Shown: positions 1 to 6,221, counted from the first letter of the stretch. The stretch is 19,048 nucleotides of DNA from JBAZOY01 sp041648505 (GCA_041648505.1 JBAZOY010000044.1:1-19048); one strand, 5' to 3'. Translations and numbers: made by a program. The notes: a model not told the origin generated them from the sequence alone.

Positions 1-34
1 CTGTATCCCATACCATTTTACGTACACTTCTCAT
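1..34 (-). CDS. Start of a leftward gene cut by the window edge
   Basis: The reverse strand has an ATG at 34-32 followed by an open frame to the edge, beginning MRSVRKMVWDT. An AAAGGTG-like ribosome site lies about eight bases upstream. It follows the tRNA-like element at 59-150 by 24 bases, so it looks like the next gene of the same leftward unit. Only 11 codons are visible, so no function can be assigned. Confidence 0.5.
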   Translation of the reverse strand, partial: MRSVRKMVWDT

Positions 35-58
35 TTCAACACCTTTTTTGTGAATTAG

Positions 59-150
59 CTGGCTTAATGGGAGTTGAACCCACTTCGCAATTCGTACTGT
101 CGCTACTGTATAGCTAAAGTCACATTTGCAGTTCCATTTTCTATAAGCCA
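59..150 (-). ncRNA. tRNA-like element with perfect acceptor stem and T-arm
   Basis: Read on the minus strand, TGGCTTA (150-144) pairs perfectly with TAAGCCA (66-60), giving a 7-bp acceptor stem followed by G as discriminator. GTGGG-TTCAACT-CCCAT forms a standard 5-bp T-arm with a 7-base T-loop directly before the 3' acceptor strand. U8 is present. The 92-base length would fit a class II tRNA. The middle is irregular: no D-stem can be drawn, and the best anticodon arm has a G-U pair and a bulged A. In that fold the loop is CTTTAGC, which places UUA at the anticodon position (115-117). No CCA is encoded. It is either a divergent or decayed tRNA gene, or a tRNA-like RNA with another job. Confidence 0.5.
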
Positions 151-159
151 GTCATAAAA

Positions 160-250
160 TTAGTGCAGATGCGTTCAAGCATTGACTGCACTAACCGCTT
201 CAGAAGGACATCTATGATGCGAGTGATTTAATACGCATTGTCTTGCAGAC
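160..250 (-). other. Run of three hairpins in the leftward transcript
   Basis: Three hairpins sit in a row. At 160-194, TTAGTGCAG pairs perfectly with CTGCACTAA over 9 bp, with a further ATGC/GCAT stem inside and a 6-base loop. On the minus strand this is followed by TTTT, so it may act as a weak terminator or a processing structure. At 217-238, ATGCG pairs with CGCAT around a 12-base loop. At 240-250, GTCT pairs with AGAC around a 3-base loop. No reading frame crosses this stretch convincingly. It could be one structured non-coding RNA or leader for the tRNA-like element next to it. Confidence 0.45.
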
Positions 251-262
251 GCCTCTGTGCCG

Positions 263-337
263 TTAATTTATGTAATTACTGAAATACTCTTTTCGTTCTA
301 AATCAAAATCCACCCATTTAACAGCAAGATTTTCCAT
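263..337 (-). CDS. Possible 24-residue small protein
   Basis: A reverse-strand ATG at 337-335 opens a 24-codon frame ending in TAA at 265-263. AGGA lies five bases upstream, a good ribosome site. The product starts MENLAVKWVDFDLERKEYF and is rich in charged and aromatic residues, with no membrane segment or cysteines. It lies between the minihelix at 361-402 and the hairpin run at 160-250. It is too short for homology to be judged by eye, and could be a real micropeptide, a leader peptide or chance. Confidence 0.35.
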   Translation of the reverse strand: MENLAVKWVDFDLERKEYFSNYIN

Positions 338-360
338 TGCTGTCCTATGGTTGTGATTTA

Positions 361-402
361 GTTGACTTCGCAGAATCGAACTGCGATAAAACCATTAGTC
401 AA
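361..402 (-). ncRNA. tRNA-like minihelix: acceptor stem plus T-arm only
   Basis: On the minus strand, CGCAG-TTCGATT-CTGCG (385-369) is a perfect T-arm with a canonical T-loop. The following bases AGTCAA (367-362) pair perfectly with TTGACT (402-397), which starts only about ten bases before the T-arm. The result is a 42-base element holding an acceptor-like stem and T-arm with no room for D or anticodon arms. It starts 34 bases after the stop of the 207-residue gene. It could be a tRNA 3' fragment (for example an attachment-site remnant), a processing signal for RNase P or RNase Z, or a tRNA mimic. Confidence 0.45.
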
Positions 403-409
403 TAGTAAG

Positions 410-423
410 ATGGAAACGGTTAG
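410..423 (-). repeat. Left arm of a 14-bp inverted repeat flanking a gene
   Basis: The minus strand reads CTAACCGTTTCCAT here. The identical 14 bases occur on the plus strand at 1107-1120. Similarity continues outward as ACATCTAACC versus ACACCTAACC, with one mismatch. The two arms bracket the 207-residue gene. Confidence 0.6.
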
Positions 424-435
424 ATGTTGATTTTG

Positions 436-1059
436 TTAATTAATTTCTGTTAAGTTACTGTTTGACCAGCCTGGAATGCCTTTTTTGGCATCAAAGGTTT
501 GGTCTGCTAATTTAATCACGTGCGCAAAGTACACACTTGGTCTCATTCCAAGCTGTAAGCATTGTGCTTCGATATGCTCCACCGCCCCAAGTGGTATTAC
601 TTGGTTTCCGTGACGGAATCCGATTTGTTTACCATACCACTTCTCTTTGTGGATGTCTCCACTTACTTTGCTTGATAAGCGAGGTGCGCCAGCAATATGC
701 ACTTCTTTGTTGTTATAACGGTATAATACACCGTCATATTCAACATACTTTGCATAGTTTCTTACAACATGTTCAATTGACATTTTACCAGAATTGTTGA
801 CCGCTATTATTTTAGCTGTCAATTCGGCATCTTTTGCTAACTTTGTTTCAAGCGGTAAATCACTCATAAACATCTCTGTTTTTTCGTTCATTAAGGCTGT
901 TAGCTTAGTCAACTTAGTTTGCTCAATATCAGCATTTTCTGCATCAAGTTTTACCTTTAATACATCAAAGGTTGATACGATAAACTCTTGAACGTCAAGT
1001 TCTGCTACAATTATATCTACAGCAGTTAGTTCTGTTGTTTCAATTTGATTAGTTTCCAT
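436..1059 (-). CDS. Unrecognised 207-residue phage protein
   Basis: I do not recognise this protein. The ATG at 1059-1057 is preceded on the reverse strand by AAAAGGA about eight bases away, supporting this start. The first 90 residues are acidic and probably helical, with repeated Leu/Val/Ala heptad-like spacing and a Lys/Thr-rich stretch around residues 45-60. The second half contains tyrosine- and glycine-rich sequence (YAKYVEYDGVLYRYNN), which suggests a small beta-rich domain. There is no signal peptide or membrane segment. It is the first gene of the leftward unit opposite the repeat-rich region at 1060-1763, so it is probably an early or regulatory gene rather than a virion gene. That role is inferred from position only. 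Confidence 0.8.
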   Translation of the reverse strand: METNQIETTELTAVDIIVAELDVQEFIVSTFDVLKVKLDAENADIEQTKLTKLTALMNEKTEMFMSDLPLETKLAKDAELTAKIIAVNNSGKMSIEHVVRNYAKYVEYDGVLYRYNNKEVHIAGAPRLSSKVSGDIHKEKWYGKQIGFRHGNQVIPLGAVEHIEAQCLQLGMRPSVYFAHVIKLADQTFDAKKGIPGWSNSNLTEIN

Positions 1060-1106
1060 TTTAGATGTCCTTTTCCATAGCTTACGCTATATTTAAGTTA
1101 GAACAC

Positions 1107-1120
1107 CTAACCGTTTCCAT
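1107..1120 (+). repeat. Right arm of a 14-bp inverted repeat flanking a gene
   Basis: CTAACCGTTTCCAT on the plus strand exactly matches the minus strand at 410-423. This arm lies upstream of the 207-residue gene, about 48 bases before its start codon. Confidence 0.6.
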
Positions 1121-1552
1121 TTACTTACTTCTGTTATCTGCATTACTTCATAGTGATGTAGATGAGTAGTCTAATAGCTATGTATAGATGCTTATGCTTA
1201 ACTATTATAGCTATATTAGCTATTTCTGCTAATACTGTTACCTATTTATACTATAACACAATCTACTTCAGATTACCTTAACTACACTACTAATATGCCG
1301 TAGTCTTAGTTACTTGGATAAATTGTACTATCTACACATAGTAAATAGATAGCAGTAAATATTAGCTATAAATAAACTTAGTAGGGGGGTAACTATATTA
1401 ATGAAGTAAATAGTTTAAATATACCCTCTATACACTACCTATGATATTTTCATATACTTCAAACTACTTTACATCTACTATTAGTATATTACAACTACCA
1501 TTTAATTTTTAAAATTTACTTTAATGTAACTACATATACTAATGTTACCCAT

Positions 1553-1607
1553 AGTTACTATATTTACTTAATGTTAATATAGTAACTTATAGTAAATATA
1601 GTAACTT
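1553..1607. repeat. 16-bp inverted repeat plus 13-bp direct repeats
   Basis: AGTTACTATATTTACT (1553-1568) is the exact complement of AGTAAATATAGTAACT (1591-1606), with a 22-base spacer. Inside and overlapping, AATATAGTAACTT occurs twice directly (1576-1588 and 1595-1607), 19 bases apart. One element is therefore present three times, twice direct and once inverted. This pattern fits iterons of an origin or a repressor or activator operator upstream of the rightward genes. The arrangement is visible in the sequence; the role is inferred. Confidence 0.6.
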
Positions 1608-1763
1608 GCGATTGACAGCGCAAAGCTAACTATAAAAATAAGAATTTGCAAATATATGGTAATAATAGCTGATAGTAGTTGCTTTGTAATAGATGGTATT
1701 TGCTTTTAGTAAGCTATATGTATATATTAGTCTCTTTAATTAATAATTAGAAAGGTAAATGTG

Positions 1764-2141
1764 ATGGAAGAGAGAGAAGAAGTTAGTAAACGTTATGCAG
1801 AGAAAGTAGCTGCAATTAAGGCATTAAAAGCAGTAGATAATCCTGTGAAAGTAGATGAGAGCATAAAATTAGACCCTTTCTACCAAGATAAAGTAATGGC
1901 AGAGATTACCCGGCTTACCGAACCACCTTATACCACAACTATTGAGAATGGGGTTGAAACTAAACACTATCCACCTAATTACTTTAATTCTGATTACTTA
2001 GCATTAAAATGGTTCTGTGAATCAATAGCATTTAATAAAGAGATATGCAATGAGTTACTATTTAATAAAAATGGTAATGAGTTTAGAGTATCGGTAACTA
2101 ATGTTGGTTTAGCTACTTTAGCCCATTGGAGGTGTAAATGA
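1764..2141 (+). CDS. Unrecognised 125-residue protein, first gene of the rightward unit
   Basis: I do not recognise this protein. The ATG at 1764 is preferred over the GTG at 1761 because AAAGG (1751-1755) sits eight bases from the ATG. The N-terminal 30 residues are highly charged and helical (EEREEVSKRYAEKVAAIKA). The rest is mixed, with a tryptophan-containing stretch near residues 80-90. Its stop overlaps the next start as ATGA, so the two are translationally coupled. Its place two genes before the terminase leaves open a small-terminase-like role, but no helix-turn-helix signature is evident. Confidence 0.75.
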   Translation: MEEREEVSKRYAEKVAAIKALKAVDNPVKVDESIKLDPFYQDKVMAEITRLTEPPYTTTIENGVETKHYPPNYFNSDYLALKWFCESIAFNKEICNELLFNKNGNEFRVSVTNVGLATLAHWRCK

Positions 2142-3235
2142 GATTAGTTAATATTGCAGAAGAAAACATTAGAGCAGATAGGCATTATCATTCGTTGCCA
2201 CAACCCATGACTGTTTACCATTCTACTGAAGAATTTTTAGTAGGTGAACATTTCCTCTCTAAAGAGGCATTCAGAGCATATCCAGATAACGTACTCATAG
2301 AGGATTATAATCAATTTACCGCATTAGTGCAGAAAATAGCCAAGATTGGTTATAATGAATATGATTTTACCCCATATAACTGCTGGTTCAAAACTAAAGA
2401 TGAGTTTGTGCCAGAGAGTTATGATAATGAGAATAAGATTATCTATAAAAAGGATGAGAATGGTGACTTAATACCTACCGATGGTTGCTATGTTAGAGTA
2501 TATTATACCATATATTCAATGAATCGGTTTGTATTGGTTGCTTCTTCCGGGCTAAATAACATATTCTTCACTAAATGGGACTTATCTGCTGCTATTCGTA
2601 GCCAATTTGCCAGTTCCAGTACCGCACCAAATGCTAAAAACAGAGAGAAAAGATATGAAGATTATAAAAATCGTACATTTGCTCGTCCTAAAGCAACAGC
2701 AAACCATATTAAGTTAGTCCATTCATTGTTTAACCCTTTAAGTGACCTATTTCTGGATTTACCACGAGCTATGAAGATAGCATTTCCCAAAATTAAAGCA
2801 AATGACCGTACATTATTATTACAAACTAAAGCATTTAGGAGTTCTATTATGGAATTAATCAAATCATTGCAACCAGATTTAAAAACAAAGTTAATCGCAG
2901 CTATGCCACCCGAAGCAATAGCTGGATGGATGAAAGAAATGATACAAACAGCGATAACTGGTGATAACTTTAAAGATAAGAAAGAAGCATTAGAGTTTAT
3001 ACTGGATAAAGCATATACAGATAACACCATCGTTAATCAAGGCTTACAAATACCATTACTACCTCGACCTAACCAACCATTCCAACTACCACCCGAACCA
3101 TTGATGGTAGAGGATGGCTCTAAGTTAGAAGAAGTAGATATGGCTAAACTTAAAGATGAGTTAGACTACCCCGAAGGCGCAATTAATGATGAGATGTACG
3201 AAGAGTTCGACCCTAATAAAGTAACATTAGAATAA
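2138..3235 (+). CDS. Unrecognised 365-residue protein upstream of terminase
   Basis: GGAGGTG ends three bases before the ATG, the strongest ribosome site in the window, and the ATG overlaps the previous stop. I do not recognise the family. Residues 1-160 look like a folded aromatic-rich domain. Residues 160-290 are basic and helical, including KIKANDRTLLLQTKAFRSS. Residues 300-320 form a proline-rich linker, and the last 35 residues are strongly acidic. A basic middle and acidic tail would suit a DNA- or partner-binding role. The gene order (this, folded RNA, zinc-ribbon gene, TerL) makes a packaging accessory possible, but no motif proves it. Confidence 0.8.
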   Translation: MRLVNIAEENIRADRHYHSLPQPMTVYHSTEEFLVGEHFLSKEAFRAYPDNVLIEDYNQFTALVQKIAKIGYNEYDFTPYNCWFKTKDEFVPESYDNENKIIYKKDENGDLIPTDGCYVRVYYTIYSMNRFVLVASSGLNNIFFTKWDLSAAIRSQFASSSTAPNAKNREKRYEDYKNRTFARPKATANHIKLVHSLFNPLSDLFLDLPRAMKIAFPKIKANDRTLLLQTKAFRSSIMELIKSLQPDLKTKLIAAMPPEAIAGWMKEMIQTAITGDNFKDKKEALEFILDKAYTDNTIVNQGLQIPLLPRPNQPFQLPPEPLMVEDGSKLEEVDMAKLKDELDYPEGAINDEMYEEFDPNKVTLE

Positions 3236-3255
3236 TATTGGAAAACTCCACTCGC

Positions 3256-3335
3256 TTCCACAGAGACGATTCTTAAAATAGCCGATACCTTTATACCAAT
3301 TCGGCTAATTGATTACTCTCCGTTGAGCTGTGGGA
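3256..3335 (+). ncRNA. Nested stem structure in the leader of the terL unit
   Basis: Three stems nest within the 130 bases after the 365-residue gene. TTCCACAG (3256-3263) pairs with CTGTGGGA (3328-3335) over 8 bp. GACG (3265-3268) pairs with CGTT (3321-3324). TAGCCGA (3279-3285) pairs perfectly with TCGGCTA (3301-3307). Two pairs are G-U on this strand and would be A-C mismatches on the other, so the plus-strand transcript is the likely structured one. GAAA at 3241 and TTTC at 3349 could close it further. It may be a cis-regulatory RNA, a processing site or a small RNA. No known family is recognised. Confidence 0.45.
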
Positions 3336-3365
3336 TTCTGTGTTAAGATTTCAAAGGAATTTGAC

Positions 3366-3503
3366 TTGCTTAGAATTAAATATAAAATAAAATACTATTA
3401 TTGGAAAATAATGCATTTTGTTGGACTATGCCCTCGATGTTTTACGATGGTTAATTATACACAAAGCGGAAAAGCTGTTTGCCCAAATGGTTGTAAATAT
3501 TAA
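3366..3503 (+). CDS. 45-residue zinc-ribbon micro-protein upstream of TerL
   Basis: A TTG at 3366 lies seven bases after AAAGGA (3353-3358) and opens a 45-codon frame whose TAA at 3501-3503 directly abuts the TerL ATG. An internal ATG at 3411 would give 30 residues with a poorer ribosome site. The product has a basic, aromatic N-terminus (LRIKYKIKYYYWK), then CPRC (Cys22, Cys25) and CPNGC (Cys39, Cys43). Four cysteines as CX2C-X13-CX3C are typical of a single structural zinc site. TerL itself has no clear ribosome site, so its translation may depend on this gene by stop-start coupling. Function is unknown; small zinc ribbons often bind nucleic acid or protein partners. Confidence 0.6.
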   Translation: MLRIKYKIKYYYWKIMHFVGLCPRCFTMVNYTQSGKAVCPNGCKY

Positions 3504-5249
3504 ATGAATTTAAAACCAATCCGCATCAACCCATATTCAAACGAACTCTTGGAATATCTTCCCAGATGGCAGAATAATAACAAGAAGTATCTTGGCATAT
3601 ATAACTTTGCCATAGATTTATTCCCAGATATTATAATGCCTAAGTACGGCATAGCCCCATGGGCATCTACTGCTTTGCGTACAGTGCTATATTACGAAGA
3701 TGGCATGACTAAAGAAGATAGGTGTCACGTCATAGCTACATATAGAGGTGGAAGCAAAACTTCGTGGTTTACATTCATACTCCCTTTATACAACATCCTG
3801 GTTGGTCAATATGGTATCTATTGGGAAGATTCATTATTACCAGCAGCAGAGTTCCAAGTAGTTAAATCTAAAACTGGTAAAGAAGCACGTAAACGATTAT
3901 ATAACATATCTAATGCATTAAACAAACCAATAGTAAAACAAATATCTGGTGAATTAAAACCTTCATTCAAAGCAGTTAAAGATAGAGAAGGTAAAGATAC
4001 TGGTGATTTAGTGATACTTACTAATGGTTACATACTTGAAGGTAGTGGTATTGAACAACCTACTCGTGGTTCTAACATATTAGGCAAACGTATAGATTTC
4101 ATTAACTTTGATGACCCAGAGAATAGGGAGAATACCCAAACGATGGAACGCAGAGAAACTAATCGTAAAGAAGTAATGGAAGAATCTTTCGGTGCTGTTG
4201 AAGATGATGGGATGATACTTTACATTGGTAATAAAATACATCAAGATGATACATTAGGCAAACTAATGAATCCATCTAACAAGGCTTGGAAGAAACAGTT
4301 TTATACATATACGGTTAAACGTATCAATGGTCGCAGATATAACGGTATAGGTGATATGGATAATGAAGAACCAGAATGGACTATGCGTTATACTATTGAG
4401 AACTGCAAGAAACGTATGGAATGGTTCATATCCCAACCAGATTTAGGTGGTGCTAAAGGTTTCTTCAAAGAGTATTATAACCGCATTAAATCAGACCAAG
4501 ACTATAAGATTAGCACACATGAATGCGAAGTAGTTAGTTCTAATGGGCATAACTGGTTAATAACCACCGACTTAGAGGGTAAAAAAGCATATGAGAACTG
4601 CTATATAGTTATTGGTAACGACCCAGCTATATCAGAAGCTAAAACATCATCTGATGCAGTTATAGTTGCTAATGCATTTACTTCAAGTGGTAAACGTAAG
4701 TTACTGCAGATTTCTAAAGGGAAATATGATTTACACGATAGATATATTGATGAATCTAAAGCACCATTAACACTTGCTCTAAACGTAGAAGAAATGAGTA
4801 ATGTTAAACGTAAAGGCTCTGTCGAAGAAGTTGTGCGTATGATACTCAAATATAAAGCAGATGGTGCAGTTATTGAAGTAGCTGGGCAGCAGAGAGCATT
4901 CTTTAATGAGATTAAATTGTTATTAACTAAGTTAAACATATTTATACCAGTAATGCCGTATGCGCCATCTATTAACAAAGTAACTAAATTAAAGGGTGAA
5001 CTGCTAATATACTGGGAAGCTGGTTTATATTATATTCGTAAAGAGATGACCGAGTTAAAAAACGAAGTAGATACATTCCCAGATAGTAAGTTAGATACTT
5101 TAGATGCTATCCATTTAACCGAACAGATTAGAATGAAACCAAATAAGGTAGAGTTCGATGAAACATTATATAATGATAAAATGGTTATAGGTAAAACTAA
5201 TGATAGTTATACCCCGCCCAAAGACTGCGAAGCATGGATTGTGCTATGA
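3504..5249 (+). CDS. terL: Terminase large subunit (packaging ATPase and nuclease)
   Basis: This is the phage packaging motor, which hydrolyses ATP to pump DNA through the portal and cuts the concatemer. At 581 residues it has the usual two-domain size. The ATPase domain shows a deviant Walker A (ATYRGGSKTS, about 78-87), Walker B with catalytic acid (IDFINFDDPEN, 197-207) and a coupling motif (GMILYIGNKIHQDD, 236-249). The RNase H-like nuclease domain shows GNDPA (Asp373), Glu458 in GAVIEVAG and a final KLDTLDAIHL with Asp531 and Asp534, so its acidic cluster looks complete. The ATG follows the stop of the zinc-ribbon gene with no gap. Its stop overlaps a convergent gene by six bases. All key residues appear intact. 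Confidence 0.95.
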   Translation: MNLKPIRINPYSNELLEYLPRWQNNNKKYLGIYNFAIDLFPDIIMPKYGIAPWASTALRTVLYYEDGMTKEDRCHVIATYRGGSKTSWFTFILPLYNILVGQYGIYWEDSLLPAAEFQVVKSKTGKEARKRLYNISNALNKPIVKQISGELKPSFKAVKDREGKDTGDLVILTNGYILEGSGIEQPTRGSNILGKRIDFINFDDPENRENTQTMERRETNRKEVMEESFGAVEDDGMILYIGNKIHQDDTLGKLMNPSNKAWKKQFYTYTVKRINGRRYNGIGDMDNEEPEWTMRYTIENCKKRMEWFISQPDLGGAKGFFKEYYNRIKSDQDYKISTHECEVVSSNGHNWLITTDLEGKKAYENCYIVIGNDPAISEAKTSSDAVIVANAFTSSGKRKLLQISKGKYDLHDRYIDESKAPLTLALNVEEMSNVKRKGSVEEVVRMILKYKADGAVIEVAGQQRAFFNEIKLLLTKLNIFIPVMPYAPSINKVTKLKGELLIYWEAGLYYIRKEMTELKNEVDTFPDSKLDTLDAIHLTEQIRMKPNKVEFDETLYNDKMVIGKTNDSYTPPKDCEAWIVL

Positions 5250-5453
5250 GCATACGAACATCACAATCGCTAAAGCAATTAACATACCATACAACATACT
5301 CCAATAGGAAGGTTCATTATTTATTCTGCTTAATCCCTTATATGCTATTATGGGCGTTAATAATATATCTTCTGGACTAAGTGGTTTTCTGAAATCTTTA
5401 TAACTATCTTTGAATATCGGGGTTGCATATAACTCTTTTATTTTATCATTCAT
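5244..5453 (-). CDS. Small protein with one C-terminal membrane segment
   Basis: This is a 69-residue protein whose ATG at 5453 is preceded by AAAGGA at good distance. Residues 1-48 are soluble and mixed-charge. Residues 50-68 (YWSMLYGMLIALAIVMFVC) form one hydrophobic segment at the extreme C-terminus, as in tail-anchored proteins. It ends with TAG, which is rare here, and overlaps the terL stop tail-to-tail. It is the last gene of the leftward three-gene cassette. A holin-like or superinfection-blocking membrane role is possible, but single-span C-tail topology is not diagnostic. Confidence 0.7.
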   Translation of the reverse strand: MNDKIKELYATPIFKDSYKDFRKPLSPEDILLTPIIAYKGLSRINNEPSYWSMLYGMLIALAIVMFVCS

Positions 5454-5482
5454 TTTATTATCCTTTCATTAACTGTTTAAGT

Positions 5483-6025
5483 TTAGATGGAGAAGATTTT
5501 TCTTAATCGTTCTGCCTCTATATCATCATCTGTAGGATTAATTTTATTTTCTTTTATATCCTTTCCTTTCATTGTATTACCATCGTAATACTCGGGTATT
5601 ACTTCCGTAATACTATCGTTATACGGTCGTAATACGGTCGTATCACTTGTTGCGATTTCCTTTAATTTTCGGGCTTTATTCCATCGAGCATTAACACTAC
5701 TACGTGCCTTTTCAGATACTTCCAGATACTTTTGCATTCTCGCTATTAAAGATAGGGAGTAAAATTTATCATTTTTATCAATAGAAAATAGTTCAAATGA
5801 TTTAACCACTGCAGTTAATTTTTCCACAGAGCAGCTATAATCTTCTGCTAACAAATCTAAATCCTTAATCGGGTAACTGAAATCTTCTTCAGTGCATAAA
5901 GTTTCTATTAACATCCAATATATTCCGTAACCTTCTGCTCCCAATGCTTTCCTTAACCTAAGCACCTTCCGGTCACGTTTAGCATTAAAGTCGTGAGGAA
6001 AATAGTTGTTAGAGAGTTTTGCCAT
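5483..6025 (-). CDS. DUF4373-type (Lin1244/Lin1753-like) winged-helix-like protein
   Basis: The start chosen is the Met of MAKLSNNYFPHDF (6025), because this family begins just before YFPHDF; GGAAA lies upstream. A longer frame would start at 6061 with lysine-rich extra sequence. The hallmark stretch YFPHDFNAKRD followed by LRKALGAEGYGIYWMLIETL (residues 7-41) matches DUF4373, an N-terminal domain found in phage and mobile-element proteins of Bacteroidota and Firmicutes, often linked to replication initiation. About 180 residues long, it ends in a low-complexity charged tail and lacks a second recognised domain. It overlaps the regulator gene by 17 bases. A role in replication or DNA binding is inferred from the family. 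Confidence 0.75.
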   Translation of the reverse strand: MAKLSNNYFPHDFNAKRDRKVLRLRKALGAEGYGIYWMLIETLCTEEDFSYPIKDLDLLAEDYSCSVEKLTAVVKSFELFSIDKNDKFYSLSLIARMQKYLEVSEKARSSVNARWNKARKLKEIATSDTTVLRPYNDSITEVIPEYYDGNTMKGKDIKENKINPTDDDIEAERLRKIFSI

Positions 6026-6200
6026 TATTTTCTGTTTCCATTTTTGCTTTTTCATCATCAATAGCTTTACTTAGGAATTTATTAGCAAGTCTTTCTATGT
6101 TCCATCCATTTCCTTTATGTACAGCCATAATTTTAATTTCATCTTTTAATTCTTTAGCCACATAAATAGGTGTTTTGTTGAATGGGTTTTTAATTATCAT
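6009..6200 (-). CDS. Ribbon-helix-helix (Arc/CopG-type) DNA-binding regulator
   Basis: This 63-residue protein has a strong AAAGGAG site eight bases before its ATG. The order is a short strand (TPIYVAKELKDEIKIM, about 10-25) then helices around 30-48 (NIERLANKFLSKAIDD). That matches the strand-helix-helix of small dimeric repressors, in which paired strands enter the DNA major groove. It is the first gene of the leftward cassette and faces the divergent promoters at 6237-6309. Self-regulation, and perhaps control of portal and head expression, is therefore likely by inference. The tail is charged and probably disordered. Confidence 0.65.
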   Translation of the reverse strand: MIIKNPFNKTPIYVAKELKDEIKIMAVHKGNGWNIERLANKFLSKAIDDEKAKMETENNGKTL

Positions 6201-6221
6201 TTTAAATCTCCTTTTAATTTT

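Larger units (their letters stand above)
1060..1763. other. Non-coding divergent region between leftward and rightward genes
   Basis: No convincing gene lies in these roughly 700 AT-rich bases. The stretch holds six copies of GTAACT or its complement (near 1309, 1389, 1526, 1553, 1582 and 1601), a six-G run at 1384-1389, and hairpins at 1077-1090 (ATAGC/GCTAT) and 1214-1234 (TATTAGC/GCTAATA, 7-base loop). TTGACA at 1612-1617 is followed by TATAAA at 1631-1636 with a 13-base gap, too short for a standard sigma-70 promoter. It must carry promoters for both flanking units and may be an origin or control region. Confidence 0.6.

Noticed and set aside
59..150. Genetic code change or stop suppression, given a possible UUA anticodon
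   Set aside because: All long genes end cleanly at TAA, TGA or TAG with the next start overlapping or a few bases away, and there are no in-frame stops inside conserved genes. The loop assignment also needs a bulge.
361..385. Firm call of a phage attachment site in a tRNA 3' end
   Set aside because: No integrase is visible and the host tRNA is unknown. The fragment also has a matching 5' strand, which a simple attachment remnant would not need.
1612..1636. Sigma-70 promoter TTGACA...TATAAA before the first rightward gene
   Set aside because: The gap is 13 bases instead of about 17, and the other promoters here follow the Bacteroidota consensus.
2662..3030. 122-codon reverse-strand frame inside the 365-residue gene
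   Set aside because: It lies wholly within a longer, well-started and coupled gene, has no ribosome site and encodes low-quality sequence typical of a shadow frame. The same holds for reverse frames at 4601-4978, 11782-12284, 13570-13884 and 17393-17689.
3241..3352. tRNA on the minus strand (GCTCAACGGAGAGT resembles a D-arm)
   Set aside because: No T-loop follows, and the outer stem pairs better on the plus strand, where two mismatches become G-U pairs.
5244..5249. Bidirectional terminator between terL and the convergent membrane-protein gene
   Set aside because: The genes overlap by six bases and no stem followed by a T-run is visible on either side.
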